Below, in pieces: positions 1-7,492 of a DNA stretch of 64,000 nucleotides (positions are counted from its first letter, which is position 1; every line of letters starts with the position of its first letter). The stretch is from Flavimobilis rhizosphaerae (GTDB taxonomy: Bacteria > Actinomycetota > Actinomycetes > Actinomycetales > Cellulomonadaceae), in contig NZ_JACZDF010000002.1 of NCBI RefSeq assembly GCF_014852685.1, forward strand, positions 558,001-622,000, read 5' to 3'. The notes beneath the pieces were generated by a model. That model was given only the letters and a program-made list of their open reading frames with translations. It had not been told where the DNA came from and searched no databases. A program made the translations under genes and the position numbers.

Positions 1-1
1 C

Positions 2-121
2 GGCGGGCTCGCGGGCGCGCTCGTCCGCGAGGGCTGGCCGCTGCTCGTGCGAGCCGCGCTCCTCGTCGGCGCGCTCGCCGTCGTCGGGCTCGCCCTCGCG
101 GTCGTCGGGGCGCTCGCATGA
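2..121 (+). CDS. C-terminal end of a membrane protein (partial)
   Basis: Only the last 39 residues are in the window. They read as a short basic stretch followed by about 25 Ala/Leu/Val/Gly residues, which is one transmembrane helix ending at the stop codon. The TGA overlaps the ATG of the next gene (ATGA), so the two are probably co-transcribed and translationally coupled. The protein family cannot be told from this fragment. Confidence 0.55.
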   Translation, partial: GGLAGALVREGWPLLVRAALLVGALAVVGLALAVVGALA

Positions 122-1155
122 CGCCGCCGCCCCGGCCACGGCCGCCGGGGGAGGCGCGCGACCCGCTCGGCGGGCTCACGCTCGTGCGCGTGCTCGCAGC
201 GCTCGGGATCTGGGCCCGGCCAGGACAGCCGTCCGACGCCGGATGTGCCCGGGCGACGTGCGACCCGCGCGCGCTGGCCGCGGCGCGGGCCGGTGATCCG
301 CCGCCGGCCCAGGCGCGCGACGCGCGCAGTCCAGGGTGCGACGAGCTCCTCGAGGACGTGTGCGCGCGCGCCCAGCGCGCAGGGCACGCGCCTGCGACGG
401 TCACGTTCCTGCGCGACGCGTGGGCGGCGCTCGGACCTGACGCCCGGCTCCGCGTCGCGGCACCGCTCGCCTCCGACGCCCCGACGTGGCGCGGCCGGCC
501 CGCCGTCCAGGTCGACGGCACGACGTGCGGCGCGGCCGTCGGCGCGATGCTCCTCGCCGCAGGCGACCCTGTCGTCGCCCTCGCGCTCGAGACGGGCACT
601 GTGCTCGGGGCGGGCACGGTGCTTGAGACGGGCACGGCGCTCGAGACTGGCGCCGCGCCCGCAGGCGTCCGCAGCCCGGCTCACGCCCCTGCACTCACCG
701 CCGCCGCGGCTGGGTTCGACGAGCTCCAGCGCCACCTCCTCGGCGCGACGTCCCGCCGCGCCGTGCTCGGTTTGCTGCCGTGGCCGCGCAGGTTCGGGAC
801 ACCGCCGTGGGGCCTCGCGCGCGAGGCCCGCTGCGCCGACGTGCGTTACCGGCACGTCGTCGTCGACGTCGGCGACCGTCCCCGGACCGACGCTCTCGCC
901 GCGCACATCGAGGCGAGCCTGCGCGCCGGGACGCCCCTTCCGCTCTTCACGGGCGGAGCGAGCCGCACGGGCTGGTCGACCGCCGTGCCGCGGCACGTCG
1001 TCCTGCTCGTCGACGTCGAGGGGACGTCGTGGCGCGTCTACGAGCCCTCGTGCGGACGGGTGCTCACCGTCGACACCGGCACGTGGGCCGTCCCCGAGCG
1101 TCGCGACGCGTGGGGCCGCTGGAGCCGCCCGCACTGGATCCTCCTGCCCCGCTGA
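118..1155 (+). CDS. C39-like / papain-fold cysteine peptidase-like protein
   Basis: The 345-residue protein has no recognisable signal peptide. Its second half has the layout of a C39-type papain-fold peptidase. A candidate catalytic Cys137 lies in DGTTCGAAVGA at the start of a hydrophobic helix. A candidate His293 follows at the head of a hydrophobic strand (RHVVLLV), and then a YEPSCG turn near 308-313. That Cys/His order and strand context are typical of the fold, but the N-terminal 120 residues match nothing I know. Residues about 155-180 hold a degenerate TVLETG-type tandem repeat, mirrored in the DNA at 583-655. The start codon overlaps the upstream stop. It could process a secreted peptide or be a catalytically dead relative; activity is inferred only. 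Confidence 0.6.
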   Translation: MTPPPRPRPPGEARDPLGGLTLVRVLAALGIWARPGQPSDAGCARATCDPRALAAARAGDPPPAQARDARSPGCDELLEDVCARAQRAGHAPATVTFLRDAWAALGPDARLRVAAPLASDAPTWRGRPAVQVDGTTCGAAVGAMLLAAGDPVVALALETGTVLGAGTVLETGTALETGAAPAGVRSPAHAPALTAAAAGFDELQRHLLGATSRRAVLGLLPWPRRFGTPPWGLAREARCADVRYRHVVVDVGDRPRTDALAAHIEASLRAGTPLPLFTGGASRTGWSTAVPRHVVLLVDVEGTSWRVYEPSCGRVLTVDTGTWAVPERRDAWGRWSRPHWILLPR

Positions 1156-1251
1156 CAGGAGCGACGCTCCGGGTTCGGGCGCTGGGGAGGTGCGGGAGCG
1201 GCGCGCACGGAGCACAATGGAGAACCGTCCCCGGCAGGAAGGAGTTCTCCC

Positions 1252-1491
1252 ATGAGCACCGATCCGACCGCAGGTTGGGACGACGCAGGCCTCGAGCCAC
1301 CGTCGCCCGGCGAGCCCGTCGACCTTCTTCAGGACCCGGTCCCACCGCCCGCTGACCCCGAGGAGTACAGCCCGACGATCGCCCGCCCTGACACCGAGGG
1401 CAGCGCGACCGAGGGCGACGTCGCCGACCAGGCCGTCGAGGTCGTCCTCGACGACGGCCCTGACGGGACGGCAGACGTCCCGGGCGACTGA
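1252..1491 (+). CDS. Small acidic hypothetical protein
   Basis: A 79-residue protein rich in Asp, Glu and Pro with no predicted membrane segment and no motif I recognise. A strong ribosome binding site (GGAAGGAG) sits just before the ATG, and the codon usage matches its neighbours, so the gene is probably real. The 96 nt upstream contain a small GGAGCG/CGCTCC dyad (1158-1170) that may end the preceding transcript. Function unknown. Confidence 0.65.
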   Translation: MSTDPTAGWDDAGLEPPSPGEPVDLLQDPVPPPADPEEYSPTIARPDTEGSATEGDVADQAVEVVLDDGPDGTADVPGD

Positions 1492-1624
1492 CGCCTTCGA
1501 AGCCGCTGTCGGCGCGCCGCCCCCGCGGCCGCCGGCAGCGGCGCGTTCGCACCATGCCGTCCGCAGTCGGTGTGATGCTCGACCTCGCCGGTGCGCCGTG
1601 GGGCCGACGCTGTCCCGCGACGCC

Positions 1625-1630
1625 TATCCT
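1625..1630 (+). promoter_or_regulatory. -10 element (TATCCT) of add
   Basis: The hexamer lies exactly 6 nt before the add ATG, so transcription should start at or next to the start codon (leaderless mRNA). No clear -35 is visible. It favours the ATG at 1637 over the in-frame ATG at 1598. Confidence 0.65.
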
Positions 1631-1636
1631 GGGACC

Positions 1637-2764
1637 ATGACTGCGCCGTCCCTCGACCAGATCCGCGTCCTGCCGAAGGTCGTCCTCCACGACCACCTCG
1701 ACGGCGGCCTGCGGCCCCAGACCCTTCTCGAGCTCGCCGAGGGCATCGGCTACACGATGCCCGCGAGCACCCCCGAGGCTCTCGCCGACTGGTTCGAGGC
1801 CGCCGCGGACTCCGGGTCGCTCGTCCGCTACCTCGAGACGTTCGACCACACGATCGCGGTCCTCCAGACCGCCGACGCGCTCGAGCGCGTCGCGCGCGAG
1901 GCCGTCATCGACCTCGCCGCCGACGGCGTCGTCTACACCGAGCAGCGGTGGGCTCCCGAGCAGCACCTCCGCGCGGGGCTCACGCTCCAGGAGGCCGTCG
2001 AGGCCGTCGGTCGCGGCCTCGCCGCGGGCGAGGCCGCCGTCGAGTCCGTCGGCGGCCGCATCGTCGCCCGCCAGCTCGTCACGGCGATGCGTCACGCGGA
2101 CCGCTCGGTCGAGATCGCCGAGCTCACGCTCGCCAACCGTGGCCAGCACCGGGTCGTCGGCTTCGACATCGCCGGCGCCGAGCTCGGGTTCCCGCCCTCG
2201 CAGCACGCGGCCGCGTTCGACCTCCTCCACGACGGCCTCTTCCCGACGACGATCCACGCGGGCGAGGCCGACGGCGTCGACTCCGTGCGGTCCGCCCTCA
2301 CCGACGGCTACGCCGCACGCATCGGCCACGGCGCACGCCTCGTCGAGGACATCACGGGCGTCGAGGAGGCCATGCGTCGCCGCGGCAAGGCAGACCTCTC
2401 CGAGCTCGAGCTCGGCCCCGTCGCGACGTGGGTCCGCGACCGCCGCATCGCCCTCGAGCTGTGCCCGCTCTCGAACGTCCAGACTGGTACTGCGCCGTCG
2501 GTGCGGGACCACCAGATCACCCTGCTCAAGAACCTCGGGTTCGCCGTCACGGTGAACACCGACAACCGGCTCATGTCGCGCACGTCGATGACGACGGAGA
2601 TGCACCGCCTCGTCACCGAGGCAGACTGGACGCTCGACGACCTGCTCGCAGTGACCCTCACGGCTGCGTGGAACGCGTTCATCCCGTTCGACGAGCGCCA
2701 GGAGCTCGTGTCCCAGCTGATCCTGCCGCGCACCGCGGTCGTCAAGGAGGAGCGTTCCAAGTGA
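1637..2764 (+). CDS. add: Adenosine deaminase
   Basis: Hydrolytic deamination of adenosine and deoxyadenosine to inosine and deoxyinosine in the cytoplasm, part of purine salvage. The 375-residue length is right for the family. Zn ligands are visible in HDHLDGG (His18, His20). The catalytic IHAGEADG segment (His, Glu) and IGHGARL follow, and then VNTDN near the C-terminus, where most family members have NTDD or NTDP. The start is the ATG 6 nt after a -10 hexamer. The stop overlaps the GTG of deoC, so the two form an operon for nucleoside catabolism; purine nucleoside phosphorylase and a phospho-sugar mutase lie 5 kb away. Confidence 0.95.
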   Translation: MTAPSLDQIRVLPKVVLHDHLDGGLRPQTLLELAEGIGYTMPASTPEALADWFEAAADSGSLVRYLETFDHTIAVLQTADALERVAREAVIDLAADGVVYTEQRWAPEQHLRAGLTLQEAVEAVGRGLAAGEAAVESVGGRIVARQLVTAMRHADRSVEIAELTLANRGQHRVVGFDIAGAELGFPPSQHAAAFDLLHDGLFPTTIHAGEADGVDSVRSALTDGYAARIGHGARLVEDITGVEEAMRRRGKADLSELELGPVATWVRDRRIALELCPLSNVQTGTAPSVRDHQITLLKNLGFAVTVNTDNRLMSRTSMTTEMHRLVTEADWTLDDLLAVTLTAAWNAFIPFDERQELVSQLILPRTAVVKEERSK

Positions 2765-3459
2765 CTACTGCTGCCGAGGTCGCCGCGATCGTCGACCACA
2801 CCCTGCTCAAGCCCGAGTCCACCCAGGCCGACGTGGCCGCGCTCGTCGACGAGGGGGTCCGCCTCGGGGTCTTCTCCGTGTGCGTCTCGCCGTCGATGCT
2901 GCCGATCGACGCCAAGGGCCTCAAGGTCGCGACGGTCGTGGGATTCCCGTCCGGCAAGGTGAAGTCCGAGATCAAGGCGGCCGAGGCCGCCCGCGCGATC
3001 GCGGACGGCGCCGACGAGATCGACATGGTCATCGACGTCGGCACCGCCCGCACGGGCGACTTCGCCGCCGTGCAGGCCGACATCGCCGCCGTGCGCGCGT
3101 CCGTGCCCGCCGACAAGATCCTCAAGGTCATCATCGAGTCCGCGGCGCTGAACGACGAGCAGATCGTCGGGACGTGCCGCGCCGCTGAGGCTGCGGGCGC
3201 CGACTTCGTCAAGACGTCGACGGGCTTCCACCCGACCGGCGGAGCGAGCGTCCACGCGGTGCGGCTCATGGCCGAGACCGTCGGCGGACGCCTGGGTGTC
3301 AAGGCGTCTGGCGCGATCCGTGACGGCGCTGCCGCCCTCGCGATGATCGAGGCAGGCGCGACGCGCCTCGGGCTCTCGGGGACCGCGGCCGTTCTCGACG
3401 GTGTCGCTGCGGGCGCGACCGCGGCCGACCACGTCGCGGGCGACGGCGGGGGCTACTGA
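2761..3459 (+). CDS. deoC: Deoxyribose-phosphate aldolase
   Basis: Class I aldolase that splits 2-deoxyribose-5-phosphate into glyceraldehyde-3-phosphate and acetaldehyde, the last step of deoxynucleoside breakdown. The Schiff-base lysine is Lys151 in VKTSTGF. The second conserved lysine is in [10 protein letters not shown], and Asp88 in [10 protein letters not shown] corresponds to the proton-relay acid. The 232-residue length fits. The start is a GTG overlapping the add stop (GTGA), preceded by an AAGGAGGAG ribosome binding site inside add. The next gene begins immediately after the stop. Confidence 0.96.
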   Translation: MTTAAEVAAIVDHTLLKPESTQADVAALVDEGVRLGVFSVCVSPSMLPIDAKGLKVATVVGFPSGKVKSEIKAAEAARAIADGADEIDMVIDVGTARTGDFAAVQADIAAVRASVPADKILKVIIESAALNDEQIVGTCRAAEAAGADFVKTSTGFHPTGGASVHAVRLMAETVGGRLGVKASGAIRDGAAALAMIEAGATRLGLSGTAAVLDGVAAGATAADHVAGDGGGY

Positions 3460-4245
3460 GTGCCACGTCCTGACGCCCCGACACGGGTCCCGGGCCAGCA
3501 CACCGGTGAGGTCGTGCGCGTCGAGCGGCTCACCCCGCACATGGTGCGTGTCGTCCTCGGCGGCCGGGGCCTCGACGAGATCGCGGACCTGCCGTGGACG
3601 GACGAGTACGTCAAGCTCGTCCTGCCCGGGCCGGACGGACCCGTCATGCGGTCGTACACGGTGCGGGCCTGGGACGCGGCGGCCCGGGAGATGACGATCG
3701 ACCTCGTCGTTCACGGTGACACCGGGGTCGCCGGCCCGTGGGCCGCGACCGTGGAGGTCGGCGCGCAGGTCACGCTGCGCGGCCAGGGTGGGGACTTCGT
3801 GCCTGACCCGACGTGCGACGTGCTCCTGCTCGTCGGTGACGAGTCCGCGCTGCCTGCGATCCTGCGGACGCTCGAGGCGGTGCCGGCGAGCCTGCCGACG
3901 TACGTGTTCGTCGAGGTCGCCTCGGCCGACGAGCGCCAGCCGGTTCCCGTGCAGCCGGGTGTGCATGTCACGTGGGTGCAGCGCGGCGAGACGTGGGGTG
4001 GTGCGCTCGTGCGCGCCGTCCGCGACGCGGAGCTACCCGCAGGTCGGCTGCAGGCGTTCGTCCACGGCGAGGCCGGGGTCGTGCGCGAGCTGCGTCGTCA
4101 CGTGCGCGCCGACCGGGGGGTCGCGCGCGAGGACCTCTCGGCGTCGGGCTACTGGCGTCTCGGAGTCGACGACGAGGGCTGGCGGGCCTCGAAGGGCGAG
4201 TGGAAGGACGCGGTCGCGCGCGACGAGGCGGCGCTCACGGGCTGA
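3460..4245 (+). CDS. Siderophore-interacting protein (SIP/ViuB family FAD ferric reductase)
   Basis: Cytoplasmic flavoprotein of the ferredoxin-reductase-like superfamily that reduces ferric siderophores with NAD(P)H. The 261 residues carry an FAD-binding barrel with RSYTVR (about residue 67), a GDESALPAI segment that begins the nucleotide-binding half, and the family's C-terminal SGYWRLG signature. The GTG start directly abuts the deoC stop. This suggests a shared transcript even though the functions are unrelated. No siderophore transporter or synthesis gene is nearby. Confidence 0.9.
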   Translation: MPRPDAPTRVPGQHTGEVVRVERLTPHMVRVVLGGRGLDEIADLPWTDEYVKLVLPGPDGPVMRSYTVRAWDAAAREMTIDLVVHGDTGVAGPWAATVEVGAQVTLRGQGGDFVPDPTCDVLLLVGDESALPAILRTLEAVPASLPTYVFVEVASADERQPVPVQPGVHVTWVQRGETWGGALVRAVRDAELPAGRLQAFVHGEAGVVRELRRHVRADRGVAREDLSASGYWRLGVDDEGWRASKGEWKDAVARDEAALTG

Positions 4246-4273
4246 ACCCCCCGCGCCACGGGACGGTGAGCGT

Positions 4274-4930
4274 TCAGACGGTCGGGATGCCGCCCGCACG
4301 CTCGACGAGCAGGATGAGGTCCCGCCTGCTCGTGAGGTCGAGCCGCGTGAGGATGTCCGACAGATGCGACTTCACGGTCGACGGGGACGTGAACGTGTCC
4401 TCGGCGATCTCCGGGTTCGTGCGGCCCGCATGGACGGCGGCGGCGATCTCGAGCTGGCGTTCGGTGAGTCCCGCGAGCGCACGCTGCGCGGCCGTCCGAT
4501 CGGGGCCCTGGTCGGTGCGCATGCGCTCGACGAGGCGTCGGGCGATGTCCGGAGACAGGACGCTCGTGCCCGTGTGCGCGGCGCGGATCGCGGCCGCGAG
4601 GTCCTCGGGGACGCGGTCCTTGAGGACGAAGGAGTCGGCGCCCGCGTGGAGCACCGCGAGTGCGTCGTCGTCGATCTCGAAGCTCGTGAGCGCGACGACC
4701 GCCGGAGGCGACGAGAGCGCGCGCACGCGCCGCGTCGCGGTGATGCCGTCGACGCGCGCCATGCGGAGGTCCATGACGACGACGTCCGGCCGGTGCGCGT
4801 GCACGGCCTCGAGGACCTCGTCGCCGTCGGTCGCCTCGGCGACGACCTCGATGTCGGCCTCCGGGCCAAGCAGCAGCTTGAGTGCTGTGCGCGAGAAGCG
4901 TTCGTCGTCGACGAGCAGGACGCGGATCAT
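4274..4930 (-). CDS. NarL/LuxR-family response regulator
   Basis: DNA-binding partner of the adjacent sensor kinase. The 218 residues comprise a receiver domain (acidic pocket Asp8/Asp9, phospho-acceptor Asp54 in VVMDLRM, Thr82 and Lys104) and a C-terminal LuxR-type helix-turn-helix (about 155-205, with LTERQLEI and PSTVKSHLSDIL). It lies 79 nt downstream of the kinase gene and has its own -10 hexamer 6 nt before the ATG, so it can also be made alone. It is convergent with the SIP gene. Confidence 0.94.
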   Translation of the reverse strand: MIRVLLVDDERFSRTALKLLLGPEADIEVVAEATDGDEVLEAVHAHRPDVVVMDLRMARVDGITATRRVRALSSPPAVVALTSFEIDDDALAVLHAGADSFVLKDRVPEDLAAAIRAAHTGTSVLSPDIARRLVERMRTDQGPDRTAAQRALAGLTERQLEIAAAVHAGRTNPEIAEDTFTSPSTVKSHLSDILTRLDLTSRRDLILLVERAGGIPTV

Positions 4931-4936
4931 GCAGCA

Positions 4937-4942
4937 AGGCTA
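4937..4942 (-). promoter_or_regulatory. -10 element (TAGCCT) of the response regulator
   Basis: On the minus strand the hexamer ends 6 nt before the ATG at 4930, in the gap between kinase and regulator. This would give a second, leaderless transcript of the regulator alone. Confidence 0.55.
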
Positions 4943-5009
4943 TCCACGGCCACCGACATCCCGGTGCGGACCGACTGACGCGTGACCCCCGTCCGACGGG
5001 AGGTGCGCG

Positions 5010-6350
5010 TCAATCCGTGGGGGAGGCGGGGGTGGGGCTCGGGGGTGGAGACCACGGGAGCCACGCCTCGAGCGTGTGCACGCCGTTCGCGACGCTCGTC
5101 GTCACAGTGCCGCCGAGCAACGACACCCGCTCCCGCACGCCCTCGAGCCCACGCCCCGCGCCCGGCACGGCGCCGGGGCCGGGGCCGGCCGCGACAGGGT
5201 TCGACACCGTGAGGCGTACGCCCGTCCGCGGTCCACCGACGACGCTCGCCTCACCAGCACCGGCGCGCCCGTGCTTCCGCGCGTTCGTGAGCGCCTCCTG
5301 GAGCACGCGGTGGGCGGCGCGGGCCGTCGGCGCGGGCATCGAGGCGCTGTCGTCGAGCATGAGCGTGAACGACGCGGGCACCCCCGACGCGTGGCGCGAC
5401 TCCTCGACGAGCTGCCCGAGGGCGCCTGGCGTCACGGGACGTCGAGCCTCCTGCGCGGCCTCGAGCCCGCCCGGGGTACGCATGAGGGTGATGAGGTCCC
5501 GCATCTCGTCGAGCGAGCCGTGCGCGTCCGCTCGGACCGCCGCCGCGAGCTCAGCGAGATCAGGGTCGTCGGACGCTCGCTCGAGCGCAGCCGCGTGGAG
5601 CGACAGCAGCGAGAGCCGGTGCGCGACGGTGTCGTGGATCTCGCGGGCGAGCAGCTCGCGCTCCTCGACCTGACCGAGCCGACCGCGCAGGCCGTCCGCC
5701 TCCGCGCGGGTCGCATGCGTCACCTGCGTAGCCTCGCGCGCCGCGCGCTGCTGCCGCTGGACGTATCCGACGACGAGCGGAAGCGCGACGACGACGGCGA
5801 CGAAGGCGACGATGCCGGGCGTCGTGAGGAACGCAAAGGTGCCGTCGGGGAGCTGCGTCGCCCAGATGCGCTCTGTGAGCGGCTGGCGGGAGTCGCGCAC
5901 GAGCGAGAGCGACAGGGCCGCCGCAGTGCCGAGCGACGCGAGCGCAGCGTCACGCCACCGGCCGCGACGAACGAGGACCGTCGTCCCGACGAGCGACCCC
6001 ACGACGTCGCCCCGCAGGATGAGGGAGAACACCACGGAGGCGAGGGAGAGCAGCCCAGGGGAGGACGCTCGCCGCGTGACGAGGAAGGCGACGCCGCCCC
6101 CCGCGCACAGCCCGAGCAGGGCAAGGAACACCTCGCTGCCCTCCGTGTCCCACGAGAGCACCACGGTGAACAGCGACACCACGGCCGCAAACGTCGTCAG
6201 CAGGACCGTCCGCACCCGCTGCAGCTCGTCGGGCGCACGGCGACGCGGGCCGCCTGCCGATCGCACGACAGCGCCGGGTGGCGGCGGAAGCTCGCCCCGC
6301 CGGGTCTCGGGCCGAGGCGGGGGCCAGTGCTGCGGGCTCGGCAAAGACAT
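5010..6350 (-). CDS. Sensor histidine kinase (HisKA_3 / NarX-DesK type)
   Basis: Membrane sensor kinase of 446 residues. The first 45 residues are Pro-rich and cytoplasmic, followed by hydrophobic helices spread over about 48-195. A HisKA_3 dimerisation domain has the phospho-acceptor His239 in REIHDTVAHRL. A short HATPase domain has an N box (QEALTNARKHG) and a C-terminal G box (GRGLEGVRERV). There is no large extracellular loop, so it probably senses the membrane or an intramembrane signal. The ATG at 6350 is chosen because a TACGGT hexamer lies 6 nt upstream; a longer in-frame extension exists. It transcribes towards its regulator. Confidence 0.9.
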   Translation of the reverse strand: MSLPSPQHWPPPRPETRRGELPPPPGAVVRSAGGPRRRAPDELQRVRTVLLTTFAAVVSLFTVVLSWDTEGSEVFLALLGLCAGGGVAFLVTRRASSPGLLSLASVVFSLILRGDVVGSLVGTTVLVRRGRWRDAALASLGTAAALSLSLVRDSRQPLTERIWATQLPDGTFAFLTTPGIVAFVAVVVALPLVVGYVQRQQRAAREATQVTHATRAEADGLRGRLGQVEERELLAREIHDTVAHRLSLLSLHAAALERASDDPDLAELAAAVRADAHGSLDEMRDLITLMRTPGGLEAAQEARRPVTPGALGQLVEESRHASGVPASFTLMLDDSASMPAPTARAAHRVLQEALTNARKHGRAGAGEASVVGGPRTGVRLTVSNPVAAGPGPGAVPGAGRGLEGVRERVSLLGGTVTTSVANGVHTLEAWLPWSPPPSPTPASPTD

Positions 6351-6356
6351 GCGCCC

Positions 6357-6362
6357 ACCGTA
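6357..6362 (-). promoter_or_regulatory. -10 element (TACGGT) of the kinase-regulator operon
   Basis: Minus-strand hexamer 6 nt before the ATG at 6350, implying a leaderless mRNA for the two-component operon. Confidence 0.55.
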
Positions 6363-6552
6363 GGTCCTGCCACCGACATCCCGGACCACCCTGCCGGGCA
6401 CGATCCACGCCCGGCCGGACCACCCGGCCGGGCACGCGGTGGTACCCGCCCGGCCGATGCTCCCACCTGCACCGACGCGGTGTCATGAGTGGGACGCAGC
6501 ACCGGGTCTGACGGCCCGGCACACCCCAGGACCCCGAAGGACGCTGATCCCT

Positions 6553-7341
6553 GTGAACGAGAACCACGACGCCACGCCGCACGTCGGCGGCCCGCAGCAG
6601 CCCGGCGCGCACGGCGCCCAGCCCGGCGCCTACGGCCAGCCCGGCCCCTACGGCCAGCCCGGCCCCTACGGACAGGGGCAGCAGGTCCCACCGCCCGCCC
6701 AGCCCCGTCGCAGCTGGTTCGCGCGCCACAAGGTGCTCACGGGCATCGGCGTGGTCGTCGCGCTCATCGTCGTTGGCAACGCGCTCGGAGGCGGAGGCGA
6801 CGACGCCCCGGCCGCGGGCCCGACGTCGGCGGCGACGACCCCCGCGGACGATGCGAAGAGCGAGACGCCGACGGACGAGAAGCCGACGGACGAGAAGAAG
6901 GACGAAAAGCCGAAGGGCGAGAAGCCCGCCGACCCGGAGCCGAAGAGCCCCGGCATCGGCGACAAGGTCCGCGACGGCAAGTTCGAGTTCACCGTCGTCA
7001 AGGTGTCCGACGGCGGAACGTCCATCGGGCCGAAGGGCTTCGCCGAGAAGGCGCAGGGACGCTTCGTCCTCGTGCGCGTCGACGTCACGAACATCGGCGA
7101 CGAGCCGCAGTACTTCTTCGGTGACAACCAGTCCGTCTTCGACGCCAAGGACCGCAAGTTCGCCGCCGACACGACCGCGGCGATCTACCTCGAGGACTCG
7201 TCGTCGTTCATCGAGGAGATCAACCCCGGCAACACCGTCAAGGGCACGCTCGTCTTCGACCTGCCGAAGGACGTCGACCCGACGCGCATCGAGCTCCACG
7301 ACTCGGCGTTCTCGGGCGGCGTCGTCGTCGACCTCGGATGA
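6553..7341 (+). CDS. DUF4352-domain membrane-anchored protein
   Basis: 262 residues. The N-terminus is a Gly/Pro/Gln/Tyr-rich cytoplasmic tail with GQPGPY-type repeats. One membrane helix follows (about residues 58-78), then a charged Lys/Glu/Asp/Pro linker with repeated DEKPTDEK-like units. The C-terminal domain (about 135-262) is an extracytoplasmic immunoglobulin-like DUF4352 fold with the typical FVLVRVDVTNIGDEP strand. Such domains are common on Gram-positive surfaces and of unknown role. The start is the GTG at 6553 with GAAGGA about 10 nt upstream. The gene ends in a strong hairpin. Confidence 0.82.
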   Translation: MNENHDATPHVGGPQQPGAHGAQPGAYGQPGPYGQPGPYGQGQQVPPPAQPRRSWFARHKVLTGIGVVVALIVVGNALGGGGDDAPAAGPTSAATTPADDAKSETPTDEKPTDEKKDEKPKGEKPADPEPKSPGIGDKVRDGKFEFTVVKVSDGGTSIGPKGFAEKAQGRFVLVRVDVTNIGDEPQYFFGDNQSVFDAKDRKFAADTTAAIYLEDSSSFIEEINPGNTVKGTLVFDLPKDVDPTRIELHDSAFSGGVVVDLG

Positions 7342-7346
7342 GCGCA

Positions 7347-7380
7347 GGCACGGCCCGCGCCGCACGGCGCGGGCCGTGCC
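7347..7380 (+). terminator. Perfect 15-bp hairpin after the DUF4352 gene
   Basis: Arms 7347-7361 and 7366-7380 are perfect inverted repeats with a 4-nt loop, starting 6 nt after the stop codon. There is no U-tract, which is common in high-GC actinobacteria. It lies between convergent genes and can act in both directions. Confidence 0.75.
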
Positions 7381-7382
7381 TC

Positions 7383-7428
7383 GCGGTGCAGGGTGCGGCG
7401 GATCAGGGGCCGCCGCACCCTGCACCGC
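7383..7428. terminator. Perfect 18-bp hairpin between convergent genes
   Basis: Arms 7383-7400 and 7411-7428 are perfect inverted repeats with a 10-nt loop, only 2 nt after the previous hairpin. It probably works as a bidirectional terminator or mRNA-stabilising structure. Confidence 0.65.
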
Positions 7429-7450
7429 ACCATGGACTCGCGACGATAAA

Positions 7451-7478
7451 GCGCCCGTGATCGGCCGGTCACGGGCGC
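7451..7478 (-). terminator. 10-bp hairpin after the phospho-sugar mutase gene
   Basis: Arms 7451-7460 and 7469-7478 pair perfectly around an 8-nt loop, just past the stop of the minus-strand mutase gene. Read on the minus strand it is followed by TTTA, so it is the likely terminator of the punA-pmm operon. Confidence 0.65.
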
Positions 7479-7492
7479 CTCGCGCGTGCGCG

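Noticed and set aside
1492-1624. Purine riboswitch upstream of add
   Set aside because: The -10 lies 6 nt before the start codon, leaving no leader for a riboswitch, and no purine aptamer core was seen.
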